Shown: piece by piece, positions 7,730 through 15,356 of the stretch
Layout of the letters: each line of letters starts with the position of its first letter
Numbering within the stretch: the stretch's first letter is position 1
Assembly: GCA_016783455.1 (NCBI GenBank)
Contig: JADHWN010000016.1
Coordinates: 1-44,323 of the forward strand
Source of the DNA: Candidatus Bathyarchaeota archaeon
Lineage (GTDB): Archaea > Thermoproteota > Bathyarchaeia > TCS64
Direction: 5' to 3'
DNA length: 44,323 bases
Notes under the pieces: model-generated
Databases searched by the model: none
Told to the model about the DNA's origin: nothing
Seen by the model: only the letters and a program-made list of their open reading frames with translations
Position numbers and translations under genes: made by a program

Positions 7730-8938
7730 CTACTTTATGTTCACTTTCCCGTTGGCGAGGTCCATGCAGAACTCGTCGAGGCGGTCGAACTCGCTCGCGA
7801 TGACCTCCTGGATCTGGGGGGTGATCTCGTCGAGGCTCACCCCGTCAGCAGTGATGACCTGGGTCGAGCAGACGGCGGGCTTGTCGATGGGCTGCCCGAT
7901 GGCGCTCACCAGCCAGACGTAGGTCTCCTTGACCCCGTTCACCCTCTGGCAGATCTCCCCGGCGATCTTGTAGCTCAGGAGGTTGTAGATCTTCCCGACG
8001 TGGCTCACAGGGTTCTTACCCGCGGCCGCCTCCGAGGACATGGGTCTGTTCAGAGGGATGACGCCGATGACGTTGTTCCCCCGGCCCACCTGACCGGAGT
8101 CCCCGGTGTCGATGGACGAACCCAGCACAGTGAGGTAGAGCCCGCCTAACCCCCTGCCCTCCGCGTCGAGGACGTTGAAGCCGACCTCCACGTTGTCGAA
8201 GTCCGACTTCTCCTTGATGAAGGAATTAATGGCGTCGTAGATCTCCCCCTTCTTCCTGAAGTAGTCGGCCTCGCTGTCGATGTACCTGTCCACGAAGGCC
8301 TGGGCGACGGTGAGGGAGACGCCGTTGCAGTTCCTGAAACCCATGATCTTGACGTCCTCGCCGGACTCGGGGAACCTCTTCTTGAACTCGGGGGAGTTCA
8401 TGTGGCCCTCCACGTTCAATATGAGCTTCTCCATCCTGCTGTAGGGGGCGTACCCGACGGCAGCAGACGTGTCGTTGGCTCCCAGGTACCTGCCCTTCCG
8501 CGCGAAGATGTCCTGCAGCGAGGCCGCCCCGGGCTGCACCTCCACCTGGTACTTGAGGTGCTCGTCCGGGTCGACGAACCGGAGGTTCCTCTTGAACCAG
8601 TCCTTGGTGGACCTCTTGACGATCTCCTCGACGGGGACGTGCTCGTCACCCACGTCGAATGTGGCCCTGTCCCCGTAGACGATGAGGATCTTGTTCGTCA
8701 TCTTGCCTCCGCCGAAGGCGACCTCCGAGCCGCCCGCCGAGATTAGCCCCTTGTCCAGGTTGTGGTGGAGTATGGCCCCGAACCTCTTCAGGTACTCCTT
8801 GGAGAGCTCTATGGAGGCCTCGTTCATTATGGCGTCGCAGATGGTGTCGGGGTGTCCCAGACCCTTCCGCTCGCAGATCTCCATGGGCTTATCGTCCAGC
8901 GCAAGCTGCTTCAGGGGCTTAACGAGTATATCTTTCAT
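7730..8938 (-). CDS. mat: S-adenosylmethionine synthetase, archaeal type
   Basis: A 402-residue archaeal MAT, distinct from bacterial MetK. It makes SAM from methionine and ATP. The N-terminal ERKGLGHPDTICDAIMNEAS and the glycine-rich GGSEVAFGGGKM are family signatures, and the length is standard. It is the first gene of a two-gene operon with the metE-like gene. A TTTTAAA box lies at 9002-9008 on the minus strand, giving a predicted start near 8978, exactly at a 15-bp palindrome. Repression in response to methionine or SAM is therefore plausible. The leader is about 40 nt. Confidence 0.95.
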   Translation of the reverse strand: MKDILVKPLKQLALDDKPMEICERKGLGHPDTICDAIMNEASIELSKEYLKRFGAILHHNLDKGLISAGGSEVAFGGGKMTNKILIVYGDRATFDVGDEHVPVEEIVKRSTKDWFKRNLRFVDPDEHLKYQVEVQPGAASLQDIFARKGRYLGANDTSAAVGYAPYSRMEKLILNVEGHMNSPEFKKRFPESGEDVKIMGFRNCNGVSLTVAQAFVDRYIDSEADYFRKKGEIYDAINSFIKEKSDFDNVEVGFNVLDAEGRGLGGLYLTVLGSSIDTGDSGQVGRGNNVIGVIPLNRPMSSEAAAGKNPVSHVGKIYNLLSYKIAGEICQRVNGVKETYVWLVSAIGQPIDKPAVCSTQVITADGVSLDEITPQIQEVIASEFDRLDEFCMDLANGKVNIK

Positions 8939-8963
8939 TCAATTCAACCCTGCATCTAACATT

Positions 8964-9008
8964 ATTCCTGACAGGAATCAAAAGAAAGGGGGAATCCGCT
9001 GTTTAAAA
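8964..9008 (-). promoter_or_regulatory. mat promoter with palindrome at the predicted transcription start
   Basis: The minus-strand box TTTTAAA (9002-9008) predicts initiation near 8978. A perfect inverted repeat, ATTCCTG-A-CAGGAAT, occupies 8964-8978, so a bound repressor would cover the first transcribed bases. A further GGAATCC half-site lies at 8992-8998, between box and start. The repeated half-site makes chance less likely. Confidence 0.5.
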
Positions 9009-9055
9009 GCATTTCCGCACTCTTTCCCGCATTAGAGGGCGTATTATTGCTTATT

Positions 9056-9073
9056 TTATTCCTCTTGGAATAA
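9056..9073. promoter_or_regulatory. Second ATTCC/GGAAT inverted repeat
   Basis: TTATTCC-TCTT-GGAATAA is a perfect 7-bp inverted repeat. It shares the ATTCC...GGAAT half-sites of the palindrome at 8964-8978, with a spacer one base shorter. It lies upstream of the mat TATA box and about 40 bp upstream of the plus-strand box (TTTATT, 9111-9116) of the next gene, so one regulator might serve both directions. Confidence 0.4.
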
Positions 9074-9161
9074 TAACCCCCCGTACCAACGATGTCTTCG
9101 ACCGAAATCGTTTATTCAGCTTAGAGACATTCTAGGTAGAGGCTTCAAGGGGGGTGCGTCT

Positions 9162-10070
9162 ATGGCCGAGGAGTTCATCAACTGCCGTAACTGCGGTCGG
9201 GCAGTTCCCAAGACCATGTACTGCATCTACTGCGGCTCGGGCCTCCAGGGAGGGGAGCTGCTTAGACCCGAGGCACAGGAGCAGCCCACAGAGGCTATCA
9301 TCCCCGACTTCAAGTTCGAGCCCCTCAGGCAGACCCCCGTGAGCCTGAAGGTCGAGAGCCCCTTCCCCCTCATACGGACGGAGCCCGAGCTCGACAAGGG
9401 CTTCCTGGACCAGATAGAGGAGCTGAGGAAGCACTGGGCCTGGCAGCTGAAGCTCGTGGACATGATCACCGAGATAGGGGTCTCCGAGGAGGTCTTCACC
9501 AAGATCTACAACGAGTACAGCACCGAGGTCGAGAGGCTCGGCAACATCCTGGAGGAGAGGAGGGCCGCCAGCAGCGAGGAGTACGCCCGGAAGAAGGCGG
9601 AGCTGTCGGAGATGGAGACCGCCCACGAGGAGCTCAGCGTCAGGGTGGCGGTGGGCCAGCTCCCGTCCAGGGCCCTCCAGAGGAGGACCCCCATCTCCAA
9701 GGAGAGGATGGACGGGCTCACCAGGGACATCAAGAGGCTCGAGACCACCCTGTCCAAGCTCGACGACTTGATGGGGGACATCTACCCCGAGGACAAGCGG
9801 AACCTGGAGGACATCGCGAGGAAGAGCCTCCGCTCCCTGGACGGACTCGTCGTCGAGGGGAAGATCAGCAGGGAGCTCAGCGAGAGGCTCAGGGAGGACC
9901 TCACCTCCGCCCTCGCCCTGTTCCGGGCGCCCGAGGAGAAGAGGGAGACCGAGAGCGCTCTGAGGGACGAGCTCGAGACCCTGGAGGTCCGCTACAAGGT
10001 GGGGGAGATAACCCTGGAAGAGTTCGAGTCATTGAAGACCGCGATACTGGACAAGATAAACAGGCTGTAA
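9162..10070 (+). CDS. Zinc-ribbon protein with long helical region and SHOCT-like end
   Basis: The 302-residue protein starts with a zinc ribbon (CRNCGRAVPKTMYCIYCG, about residues 8-25) and a proline-rich linker. Long charged helices that should form coiled coils follow (about residues 75-290). The end, VRYKVGEITLEEFESLKTAI, resembles SHOCT-type short helical oligomerisation motifs. No membrane segment is present. The start is supported by a GGGGTG ribosome-binding site 7 nt upstream and by a TTTATT box at 9111. Function is unknown. It leads a plus-strand run of zinc-ribbon and membrane proteins, suggesting a shared cell-surface or scaffold role. Confidence 0.75.
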   Translation: MAEEFINCRNCGRAVPKTMYCIYCGSGLQGGELLRPEAQEQPTEAIIPDFKFEPLRQTPVSLKVESPFPLIRTEPELDKGFLDQIEELRKHWAWQLKLVDMITEIGVSEEVFTKIYNEYSTEVERLGNILEERRAASSEEYARKKAELSEMETAHEELSVRVAVGQLPSRALQRRTPISKERMDGLTRDIKRLETTLSKLDDLMGDIYPEDKRNLEDIARKSLRSLDGLVVEGKISRELSERLREDLTSALALFRAPEEKRETESALRDELETLEVRYKVGEITLEEFESLKTAILDKINRL

Positions 10071-10166
10071 TCTCTTCAATCAAATATTGTATCCAAGTTG
10101 CAGCACTCAAGAAAAAGAGAATATTCTAATACCCTACACCCGCGTAGTAGATGCAAGGTACTAAAA

Positions 10167-10466
10167 ATGGACGATAAGAGCCTCGGAAGTCTGATCGTCG
10201 CTGTCAGCGTCATCGTCATGGGAGGATACTTCATCTGGGCGTTCGGCCCCTACATACCCCCGCTGGACAGCTGGGTCTCTCCAGCCCTCGCAGAGTGGGC
10301 GTACAGGCTGCCCATCATCCTGGCGGTCTACATGATACTGTTCATCTTCGCCTGGATAGGCTACACGATGGCCACGACGCCTCCCCCGCTCCCCCTTGAG
10401 GGGCCCCTGGAGATCGAGGAGGTGGAAGTGGACGCCACCGACAGGGGCGGTGACACGGAAAACTGA
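10167..10466 (+). CDS. Small two-helix membrane protein
   Basis: From the ATG at 10167 the product has 99 residues. Two hydrophobic segments stand out, SLIVAVSVIVMGGYFIWAF (about 7-25) and LPIILAVYMILFIFAWIGY (about 50-68). They are joined by a Pro/Trp-containing loop and followed by a proline-rich, acidic tail (EIEEVEVDATD). The frame extends back to 10098, but those 23 residues look non-coding. No family was recognised; it is not an obvious transporter or respiratory subunit. Its place between two zinc-ribbon proteins suggests a membrane partner for one of them. Confidence 0.65.
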   Translation: MDDKSLGSLIVAVSVIVMGGYFIWAFGPYIPPLDSWVSPALAEWAYRLPIILAVYMILFIFAWIGYTMATTPPPLPLEGPLEIEEVEVDATDRGGDTEN

Positions 10467-10562
10467 CGCCGACCGATTGGTTTTTCATCCTTTATAAATA
10501 TAGACTGCTAAAGGCCCCGGTTTACTCAATCGTTTAAAAATACCCAAGAAATAAACGCTTTT

Positions 10563-10578
10563 TTACATAATAATGTAA
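10563..10578. promoter_or_regulatory. AT-rich inverted repeat
   Basis: TTACAT-AATA-ATGTAA, perfect 6-bp arms, lies in the AT-rich 257-bp gap between two membrane protein genes. It could be an operator. It is too far (about 145 bp) from the next start codon to be the core promoter. Confidence 0.3.
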
Positions 10579-10613
10579 TTTCCCATTTTAATCCGAAGAT
10601 TAACGGTTTACTT

Positions 10614-10636
10614 TCCAGACGCCTTACGAGTCTGGA
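10614..10636. promoter_or_regulatory. 7-bp inverted repeat upstream of the zinc-ribbon membrane gene
   Basis: TCCAGAC and GTCTGGA are separated by 9 bases. The repeat ends about 20 bp upstream of a TTTTTA box at 10655-10660 that probably drives the gene at 10724, which is an activator-like position. The rest of this gap (10467-10723) shows only AT-rich sequence and T-runs that may end the upstream transcript. Confidence 0.35.
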
Positions 10637-10723
10637 TTTCAATTAACATACAACTTTTTATGGGCAACGGTAACAGGTGAGGGCTCCACTTACTTCCCCG
10701 GTCAAGCAGGAGACGCCGCCCAC

Positions 10724-11434
10724 ATGGAACTAGAGGCAGACCGGTTCAGCGATCCTCCTATTCTATGGTCTATACCATTCACCATACTTCTGATAACCAT
10801 CATACTCGCAGCCGCCGACACATTCCTGCCGTTCATCCCCCTCAACCAGAGTCCCCAGACCTGGACGTGGATGGCCTCCACAATGGTCACTGCTATCATG
10901 GCAAGCCTCGTAGCCGAGATAATCACCAAAGACGGAAGGAGGGGGCTACTATCGATGGTCGTCGGGGCCGTCGTCTTCAGCTTGGCCTACAAGAACATCG
11001 TCAACATCTTCCAGAGGTCGGTGGTGGACGTGGTCCAGAGCTCCATCCCCAACCCCCTTCTGGGGACGGCGGTCTACACCTCGATACTCACCGTCCTCCC
11101 AGGCGCCCTCTCGGGAATCGTCCTCGGGGGCTTATGCGGTGTGCTCCCGGGGAGGAAGCCTAAGGCCCTCAAGGAGAACCTGGTGTTGTCCACATCCAGC
11201 TTCTCCGAGATCACGGTGACGTATGAGATGCTCTGCAGCCGCTGCGGCCACACCTCGTCACGTGATTCGAAGTTCTGCCCCTTCTGCGGGATCGAGGTCA
11301 CGAGGAGGGAGGTCCCCGTCATCAAGTACTGCAGGTTCTGCGGAGGCAGGATCAACTACCTGGGCCAGTTCTGCCCGGACTGCGGCCTGGAGATAGACCA
11401 GGTGTCTAAGCCCCAGATCTACTTCTTCCGGTGA
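10724..11434 (+). CDS. Polytopic membrane protein with two C-terminal zinc ribbons
   Basis: The 236-residue protein has about four transmembrane segments (near 13-34, 48-66, 74-92 and 110-135). Two cytoplasmic zinc ribbons follow, with Cys pairs at about 171/174-185/188 and 203/206-217/220 (CSRCG...CPFCG and CRFCG...CPDCG). Each ribbon has complete ligands. Zinc-ribbon tails on small archaeal membrane proteins are common but poorly understood; sensing or protein contact are guesses. A TTTTTA box and a leader of about 38 nt precede the ATG. It ends 8 bases before the convergent Trm5-like gene. Confidence 0.72.
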   Translation: MELEADRFSDPPILWSIPFTILLITIILAAADTFLPFIPLNQSPQTWTWMASTMVTAIMASLVAEIITKDGRRGLLSMVVGAVVFSLAYKNIVNIFQRSVVDVVQSSIPNPLLGTAVYTSILTVLPGALSGIVLGGLCGVLPGRKPKALKENLVLSTSSFSEITVTYEMLCSRCGHTSSRDSKFCPFCGIEVTRREVPVIKYCRFCGGRINYLGQFCPDCGLEIDQVSKPQIYFFR

Positions 11435-11441
11435 AGCCTCG

Positions 11442-12284
11442 TTAACCTTCTGCATCTATCCTGACCTTCCAGTAGCGGGGGCTGTACTGGGAGACCCTGA
11501 CCCTGTCGGTCACGACCGCCTCCCTCCCCTCTTCCCTGAAGGCCGCCTTCACGAGCTCCTCGGCCTCCCCGTACATGTCCTCCGAGGGGGCCCAGTGGTA
11601 GAAGTGGAGCACGCCTCCATCCTGGAGCAGGGGCACGGCGACGTCCAGGAACATGTAGGCTCCCTTGGGGAGGGGCATGAGTATCCTGTCGTACCGCCGG
11701 TCGAGGGACCCCGCGACCTCTCGGACGTCCCCTAGTATCGCCTCGACCCTGTCTCCGACCCTGTTGAGGTGGATGTTCTCGACGCAGTAGTTGTGGGCGT
11801 AGGGGTTGAGCTCTATAGCCGTTGCGCGTACGTCGGGTCGGTGCTTGGCTATGCGGATAGGGAGGGGTCCTACCCCGCTGAACATCACGAGGACCTCCTC
11901 GCCATCGGCTGTGCCCTCGGCTATCCTGCCCCGCTCCTGGGACTCACGGGGGGAGAAGTAGACCGTCTTGGGGTCGAGCCTGAAGGCGCACCCCGACTCG
12001 CGGTGGAGGACCTCTGTGTCTGGGTCGCCGGCTATGAGGCGCATCTCCCTGATCCTGAACTCCCCGGCCCTTCCCGACTCCTTTGAGAGGACGCTGGCCA
12101 CGTTCTTCTGCACCCTCATCACCGCGTGGGCTATTGCCTCCTCGTAGTCACGTATCTCCTCGGGCACCTCGATGATGGCCACTGCCTCCTGCTTGGATCC
12201 GATGACGTCGAAGGATCTGGGCACGAGGTCCAGCAGACTGTCTGGGATGACGCCTCTTAGCTGCTCTTTCACGCCGCGGCTCAT
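11442..12284 (-). CDS. trm5: Trm5-like tRNA (guanine-37-N1) methyltransferase
   Basis: The 280-residue protein matches the archaeal Trm5/Taw2 family, which methylates G37 next to the anticodon or transfers an aminocarboxypropyl group to it in wyosine synthesis. The SAM motif is VLVMFSGVGPLPIRIAKHRP (about 130-150), followed by ELNPYAHNYCVENIHLN and the catalytic-loop motif ILMPLPKGAY. Family members have NLP or NPP at that loop; here it reads MPLP, a mild departure. The N-terminal D1 part is short. An AATAAATA box about 30 nt upstream suggests a near-leaderless message. The choice between Trm5 and Taw2 is uncertain, though Trm5b is the better fit. Confidence 0.8.
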   Translation of the reverse strand: MSRGVKEQLRGVIPDSLLDLVPRSFDVIGSKQEAVAIIEVPEEIRDYEEAIAHAVMRVQKNVASVLSKESGRAGEFRIREMRLIAGDPDTEVLHRESGCAFRLDPKTVYFSPRESQERGRIAEGTADGEEVLVMFSGVGPLPIRIAKHRPDVRATAIELNPYAHNYCVENIHLNRVGDRVEAILGDVREVAGSLDRRYDRILMPLPKGAYMFLDVAVPLLQDGGVLHFYHWAPSEDMYGEAEELVKAAFREEGREAVVTDRVRVSQYSPRYWKVRIDAEG

Positions 12285-12338
12285 ATGGAGAAAAGAGTGT
12301 TGGGAGGTCCTATTTATTCAGTGGTCTCAGGGGGACCA

Positions 12339-12635
12339 TCAGAAGATGTCTATGTCCCTGTCCTTGAACCTGCGCATCGGTTTGCCCCTGACCTTGATCT
12401 CGTCGTCTATGAAGTCCTCAGGGCCACTGTCGTCCCTGGTTCTCCTCTTTATGGTCTTCCCGCAGATACCGTTCTCTAGGAGCTGCCTCATCTGGCACGA
12501 CGCGTACGTGCAGACCTTCGGGTCGCAGGGCTCGCTGGTCCACTCGCACCAGGGCCTCCCGCTCTGAAACCTAAGGTTCCGTCTTGAACAGTTAAAATCT
12601 CGACATTGTGGGTCGCATTTCTGAGCTCCAGACAA
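12339..12635 (-). CDS. Cysteine-rich small protein, probably metal binding
   Basis: This 98-residue protein has nine cysteines crowded into its first 60 residues (CDPQCRDFNC, then CEW, CDPKVC, ASC and GIC), which suggests one or two zinc or Fe-S sites. The C-terminal third is basic then acidic (KVRGKPMRRFKDRDIDIF). The TTG start is supported by GAGGTG about 9 nt upstream. No known family was recognised. The gene is divergent from the hydroxyacid dehydrogenase. Confidence 0.6.
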   Translation of the reverse strand: MSGAQKCDPQCRDFNCSRRNLRFQSGRPWCEWTSEPCDPKVCTYASCQMRQLLENGICGKTIKRRTRDDSGPEDFIDDEIKVRGKPMRRFKDRDIDIF

Positions 12636-12698
12636 AAACTAGTCCACCTCTGTTTCTCGTAGGAGTCTGCAATCGCTAAATGGGGTATAGAAATGACA

Positions 12699-12704
12699 TT
12701 TAAA
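12699..12704 (+). promoter_or_regulatory. TATA box of the hydroxyacid dehydrogenase gene
   Basis: TTTAAA predicts initiation near 12729. That is downstream of the first in-frame ATG (12724), so the next ATG at 12775 is the better start, with a leader of about 46 nt. Confidence 0.45.
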
Positions 12705-12774
12705 GTTTATTAATCTCTAGGACATGGAACGGGCGTCTAAGGCCCGAAACGTCAGCGGAAACGGTGTGAAATGT

Positions 12775-13791
12775 ATGAAGGTCGTCGTTAGCGGCATACC
12801 CCGGGGGTATCAGGCACCTCTCCCCGGGGGCTTCTGGTTAACCGAGGAGCATAGGAAGAAGATCGAGGGCGTCTCCCCGGAGATAGAGCTCGTCGAGATC
12901 CCTCAGGGCAAGGCCCATGATGTGCGGGGGAAGATCGAGGGGATCGAGGTCCTCCTCGCCGAGGGGGGGAACAGGGTCCACTACGGGGAGGAGCTCGACT
13001 GGGAGGACTATCAGAAGTTCTTCACCCCAAGCCTGAAGTGGACTGCCCTCTGCAGCACCGGGTTCAGCGATAACATCACCCCCGAGATCCTGTCCGGAGA
13101 CGTCGTCCTGACGAACAGCCCGGGGATACACGCTGTACCCATCGCTGAGAGCGTCATCGCCGCAATGCTTGAGCACGCCAAGAGGTTCGGGCAGAGGAGG
13201 GAGGATCAGAGAGGGCAGCTCTGGCGCCAGCTGAAGTGCTCGGAGCTCCACGGAGCTACAGCCCTCCTGGTGGGGCTCGGGAACATCGGGGGAATGGTCG
13301 CCAGCCTCTGCAAGGCATTCGACATGAGGGTCATCGGGACCAAGAGGATCGTGGAGCCCGTCGAGAACGTGGACCTGGTCTTCTCCAACGACGAGCTTAC
13401 TGAGCATCTCCCCGAGGCCGACTTCGTCGTGATGGCCGCCCCCCTCACCCCCCTGACTGAGAACTTTATCGGCGAGGCCGAGTTCAGGGTCATGAAGGAC
13501 TCTGCGTACCTCGTAAACATCGGCAGGGGGCGCACAGTGGACGAGGGGGCCATGATACGGGCCCTCAGGGAGGGATGGATCGCAGGGGCCTACCTGGACT
13601 GCCTCGTGGAGGAGCCCCTGCCCAAGGGTCATCCCCTCTGGGAGATGGAGAACGTCTTCCTGGTCCCCCATGACAGCCACTCCTCCCCCTACATCGGGGA
13701 CAGGATAGTGGACATCTTCTGCGAGAACCTGGGTAGGTACGTCGAGGGGAGGCCCCTGCTCCACGTCTGCGACCCGCGGAGGGGCTACTGA
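12775..13791 (+). CDS. D-isomer specific 2-hydroxyacid dehydrogenase
   Basis: The 338-residue NAD(P)-dependent enzyme belongs to the D-lactate/phosphoglycerate dehydrogenase superfamily. The nucleotide-binding motif is LLVGLGNIGGMVASLCKAFD. VNIGRGRTVDEGAMIRALRE holds the catalytic arginine region. A histidine in FLVPHDSHSSPYI matches the catalytic His, and EEPLPKGHPLWEMENV is typical. It would reduce a 2-oxoacid or oxidise a D-2-hydroxyacid; the substrate is unknown. The start at 12775 is preferred because the TATA box would exclude the ATG at 12724, which adds 17 residues. It stands alone and may feed keto acids from amino-acid fermentation. Confidence 0.88.
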   Translation: MKVVVSGIPRGYQAPLPGGFWLTEEHRKKIEGVSPEIELVEIPQGKAHDVRGKIEGIEVLLAEGGNRVHYGEELDWEDYQKFFTPSLKWTALCSTGFSDNITPEILSGDVVLTNSPGIHAVPIAESVIAAMLEHAKRFGQRREDQRGQLWRQLKCSELHGATALLVGLGNIGGMVASLCKAFDMRVIGTKRIVEPVENVDLVFSNDELTEHLPEADFVVMAAPLTPLTENFIGEAEFRVMKDSAYLVNIGRGRTVDEGAMIRALREGWIAGAYLDCLVEEPLPKGHPLWEMENVFLVPHDSHSSPYIGDRIVDIFCENLGRYVEGRPLLHVCDPRRGY

Positions 13792-13842
13792 GACCCTGGG
13801 ACCGCTGCTCTCAAATATCCGTGGAGCCGAAGATATGGCGGT

Positions 13843-14103
13843 GTGAGCTTGTCCGGGATCAGGGTCGAGGATGCAGGAAGCGCCCAGATGGCTGTGAAGC
13901 GCTACCTCGCCTCCCAGTTTGGCGAAAAAAAGGTCAAGGATGTGAGGTTCTCCCGGGCCTGGTACACCCCGGGGTCGCAGAAGGATGTCTGGGAGGTCGA
14001 GGGTGACGTCGTCCTCAAGAAGGGGCTCTTCGGGAAGGAGGAGCTCCACTTCAAGTTCCAGATAGACCCGGGCACGGGACGCGTCATAGCCTACGAGATC
14101 TAA
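13843..14103 (+). CDS. Small PepSY-like alpha/beta protein
   Basis: An 86-residue protein from a GTG start. One helix (SAQMAVKRYLASQFG) precedes antiparallel strands (VKDVRFSRAWYTPG, KDVWEVEGDVVL, LHFKFQIDPGTGRVIAYEI). The last strand, with its DPxTGxV turn, resembles PepSY-like domains. It has no signal peptide or membrane segment and so should be cytoplasmic. No function can be assigned. It lies 51 bases after the dehydrogenase and ends 2 bases before the convergent aminotransferase. Confidence 0.65.
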   Translation: MSLSGIRVEDAGSAQMAVKRYLASQFGEKKVKDVRFSRAWYTPGSQKDVWEVEGDVVLKKGLFGKEELHFKFQIDPGTGRVIAYEI

Positions 14104-14105
14104 GC

Positions 14106-15275
14106 CTAGTCAAGCTTCTTTAGGGCGCTCTCCATCCTGTCCAAGACTTCTGTCATTATCGCCTCGCTCGTAGCGACTATCATGCGGAGGTGACCCTCAC
14201 CTCTCTTGCCGTAGCCTGCACCGTTTGACAGGCCTATCTTCGCCTCCTCCCTCAGGTAGTCCGCAAGCTCCTTGCTGCTCTTGCCGTAGTCGAACCTTGG
14301 GAACATGGCGTAGGTGCCCTGGAGCTTGGGGTAGGTCACCCGTGGCATCTCGTCGAGTCTCTTCTCGCAGATGGCCCTGATCTTGTGGAGGTGTTCTTTC
14401 AGCCCCTTACGCCACCAGTCCATCTCCTCTCCCAGCATCATCGGAGCGACCGCCTTGGCGAGGGTAGAGCTCCCCCTCTGGATGAGGCGTGCGAGCCCCT
14501 TGAAGCCCGCCATCATCTCCTCGTCCTTGGTGCAGAGGTATCCGAGCTGGAGGCCGGCGACCCCGAAGGTCTTCGAGACCCCCCAGCTCGTCACCGTGAG
14601 CCTCTCTATCTCGGGGTTGAGGGAGGCGATGGAGACATGCTCCCTTCCATCGAAGATGACGTCCTCCCAGAGCTCGTCGGAGATTACCACGATCCCGTTG
14701 TCCACCGCGACGTCGGCGATCCCCTTCAGCTCCTCCCTGGTGAGCACCCTCCCGCAGGGGTTGTGGGGGTTGCAGAGGTTGATGAGCTTGGTCCTGTCGG
14801 TCACCAGCTCCTTGAGCCCCTCCACGTCGAACCTGTAGCCCTCATCCAGGTCAAGCTCCCACACGACGGGCTTAGCACCCACCTTGGGCACGACCTCCGT
14901 GAAAGGGCCGTAGGAGGGGTCCGTGACCACGATCTCATCCCCTGGCTGGCACACGTAGTTTGCAGCGAGCCAGATGCTGGGGTCGACGCCCTGGATGACC
15001 ATGATGTCATCGGCAGTTGCCTCGACGCCGTTGAACCGGGCTACCTTCTCGGCCATTGCCTCCCGGGTGCCCGTGTCGGTGTTGTAGTAGAGGTCCTCCC
15101 GCTGGACGGCGTCTATGAGGGCCGACTTGATCTCGGGGGCGATGGGGAAGTCGGGCGCCGCGATGAAGAGGGGTATGTAGGGTGAGGGGTCCCTCCCCCA
15201 CTTGAGGCCCGGTCTGGAGCGCATGGTCTCCGGGGTCATGGAGTTGAACAGGTCTTCCTTGGACAAATCAATCAC
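14106..15275 (-). CDS. Class I/II pyridoxal-phosphate aminotransferase
   Basis: The 389-residue fold-type I aminotransferase carries the PLP lysine in SWGVSKTFGVAGLQLGYL (about residue 230). It also has the usual NLCNPHNPCGRVLTREEL and an aspartate/tyrosine pair in VISDELWEDVIFDG, and a substrate-carboxylate arginine near the end (GHLRMIVATS). It resembles aspartate/aromatic aminotransferases and MalY-type C-S lyases, so the amino donor is uncertain. The GTG start is preceded by no clear ribosome-binding site. Next to an acyl-CoA synthetase and an F420-type oxidoreductase, it would fit amino-acid catabolism. Confidence 0.88.
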   Translation of the reverse strand: MIDLSKEDLFNSMTPETMRSRPGLKWGRDPSPYIPLFIAAPDFPIAPEIKSALIDAVQREDLYYNTDTGTREAMAEKVARFNGVEATADDIMVIQGVDPSIWLAANYVCQPGDEIVVTDPSYGPFTEVVPKVGAKPVVWELDLDEGYRFDVEGLKELVTDRTKLINLCNPHNPCGRVLTREELKGIADVAVDNGIVVISDELWEDVIFDGREHVSIASLNPEIERLTVTSWGVSKTFGVAGLQLGYLCTKDEEMMAGFKGLARLIQRGSSTLAKAVAPMMLGEEMDWWRKGLKEHLHKIRAICEKRLDEMPRVTYPKLQGTYAMFPRFDYGKSSKELADYLREEAKIGLSNGAGYGKRGEGHLRMIVATSEAIMTEVLDRMESALKKLD

Positions 15276-15356
15276 TCTCGGAGTGGTGACAAACTCGGCT
15301 TATAATGATTCGCATGAAATAGGATGAGAAGGTGGAAAGGTCAAGAGAGGTCGTTT

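Noticed and set aside
12838-14049. 403-codon minus-strand frame opposite the hydroxyacid dehydrogenase
   Set aside because: It mirrors a well-supported dehydrogenase gene. Long antisense frames are expected in GC-rich DNA, and its low-complexity Leu/Pro/Asp/Glu content fits no family.
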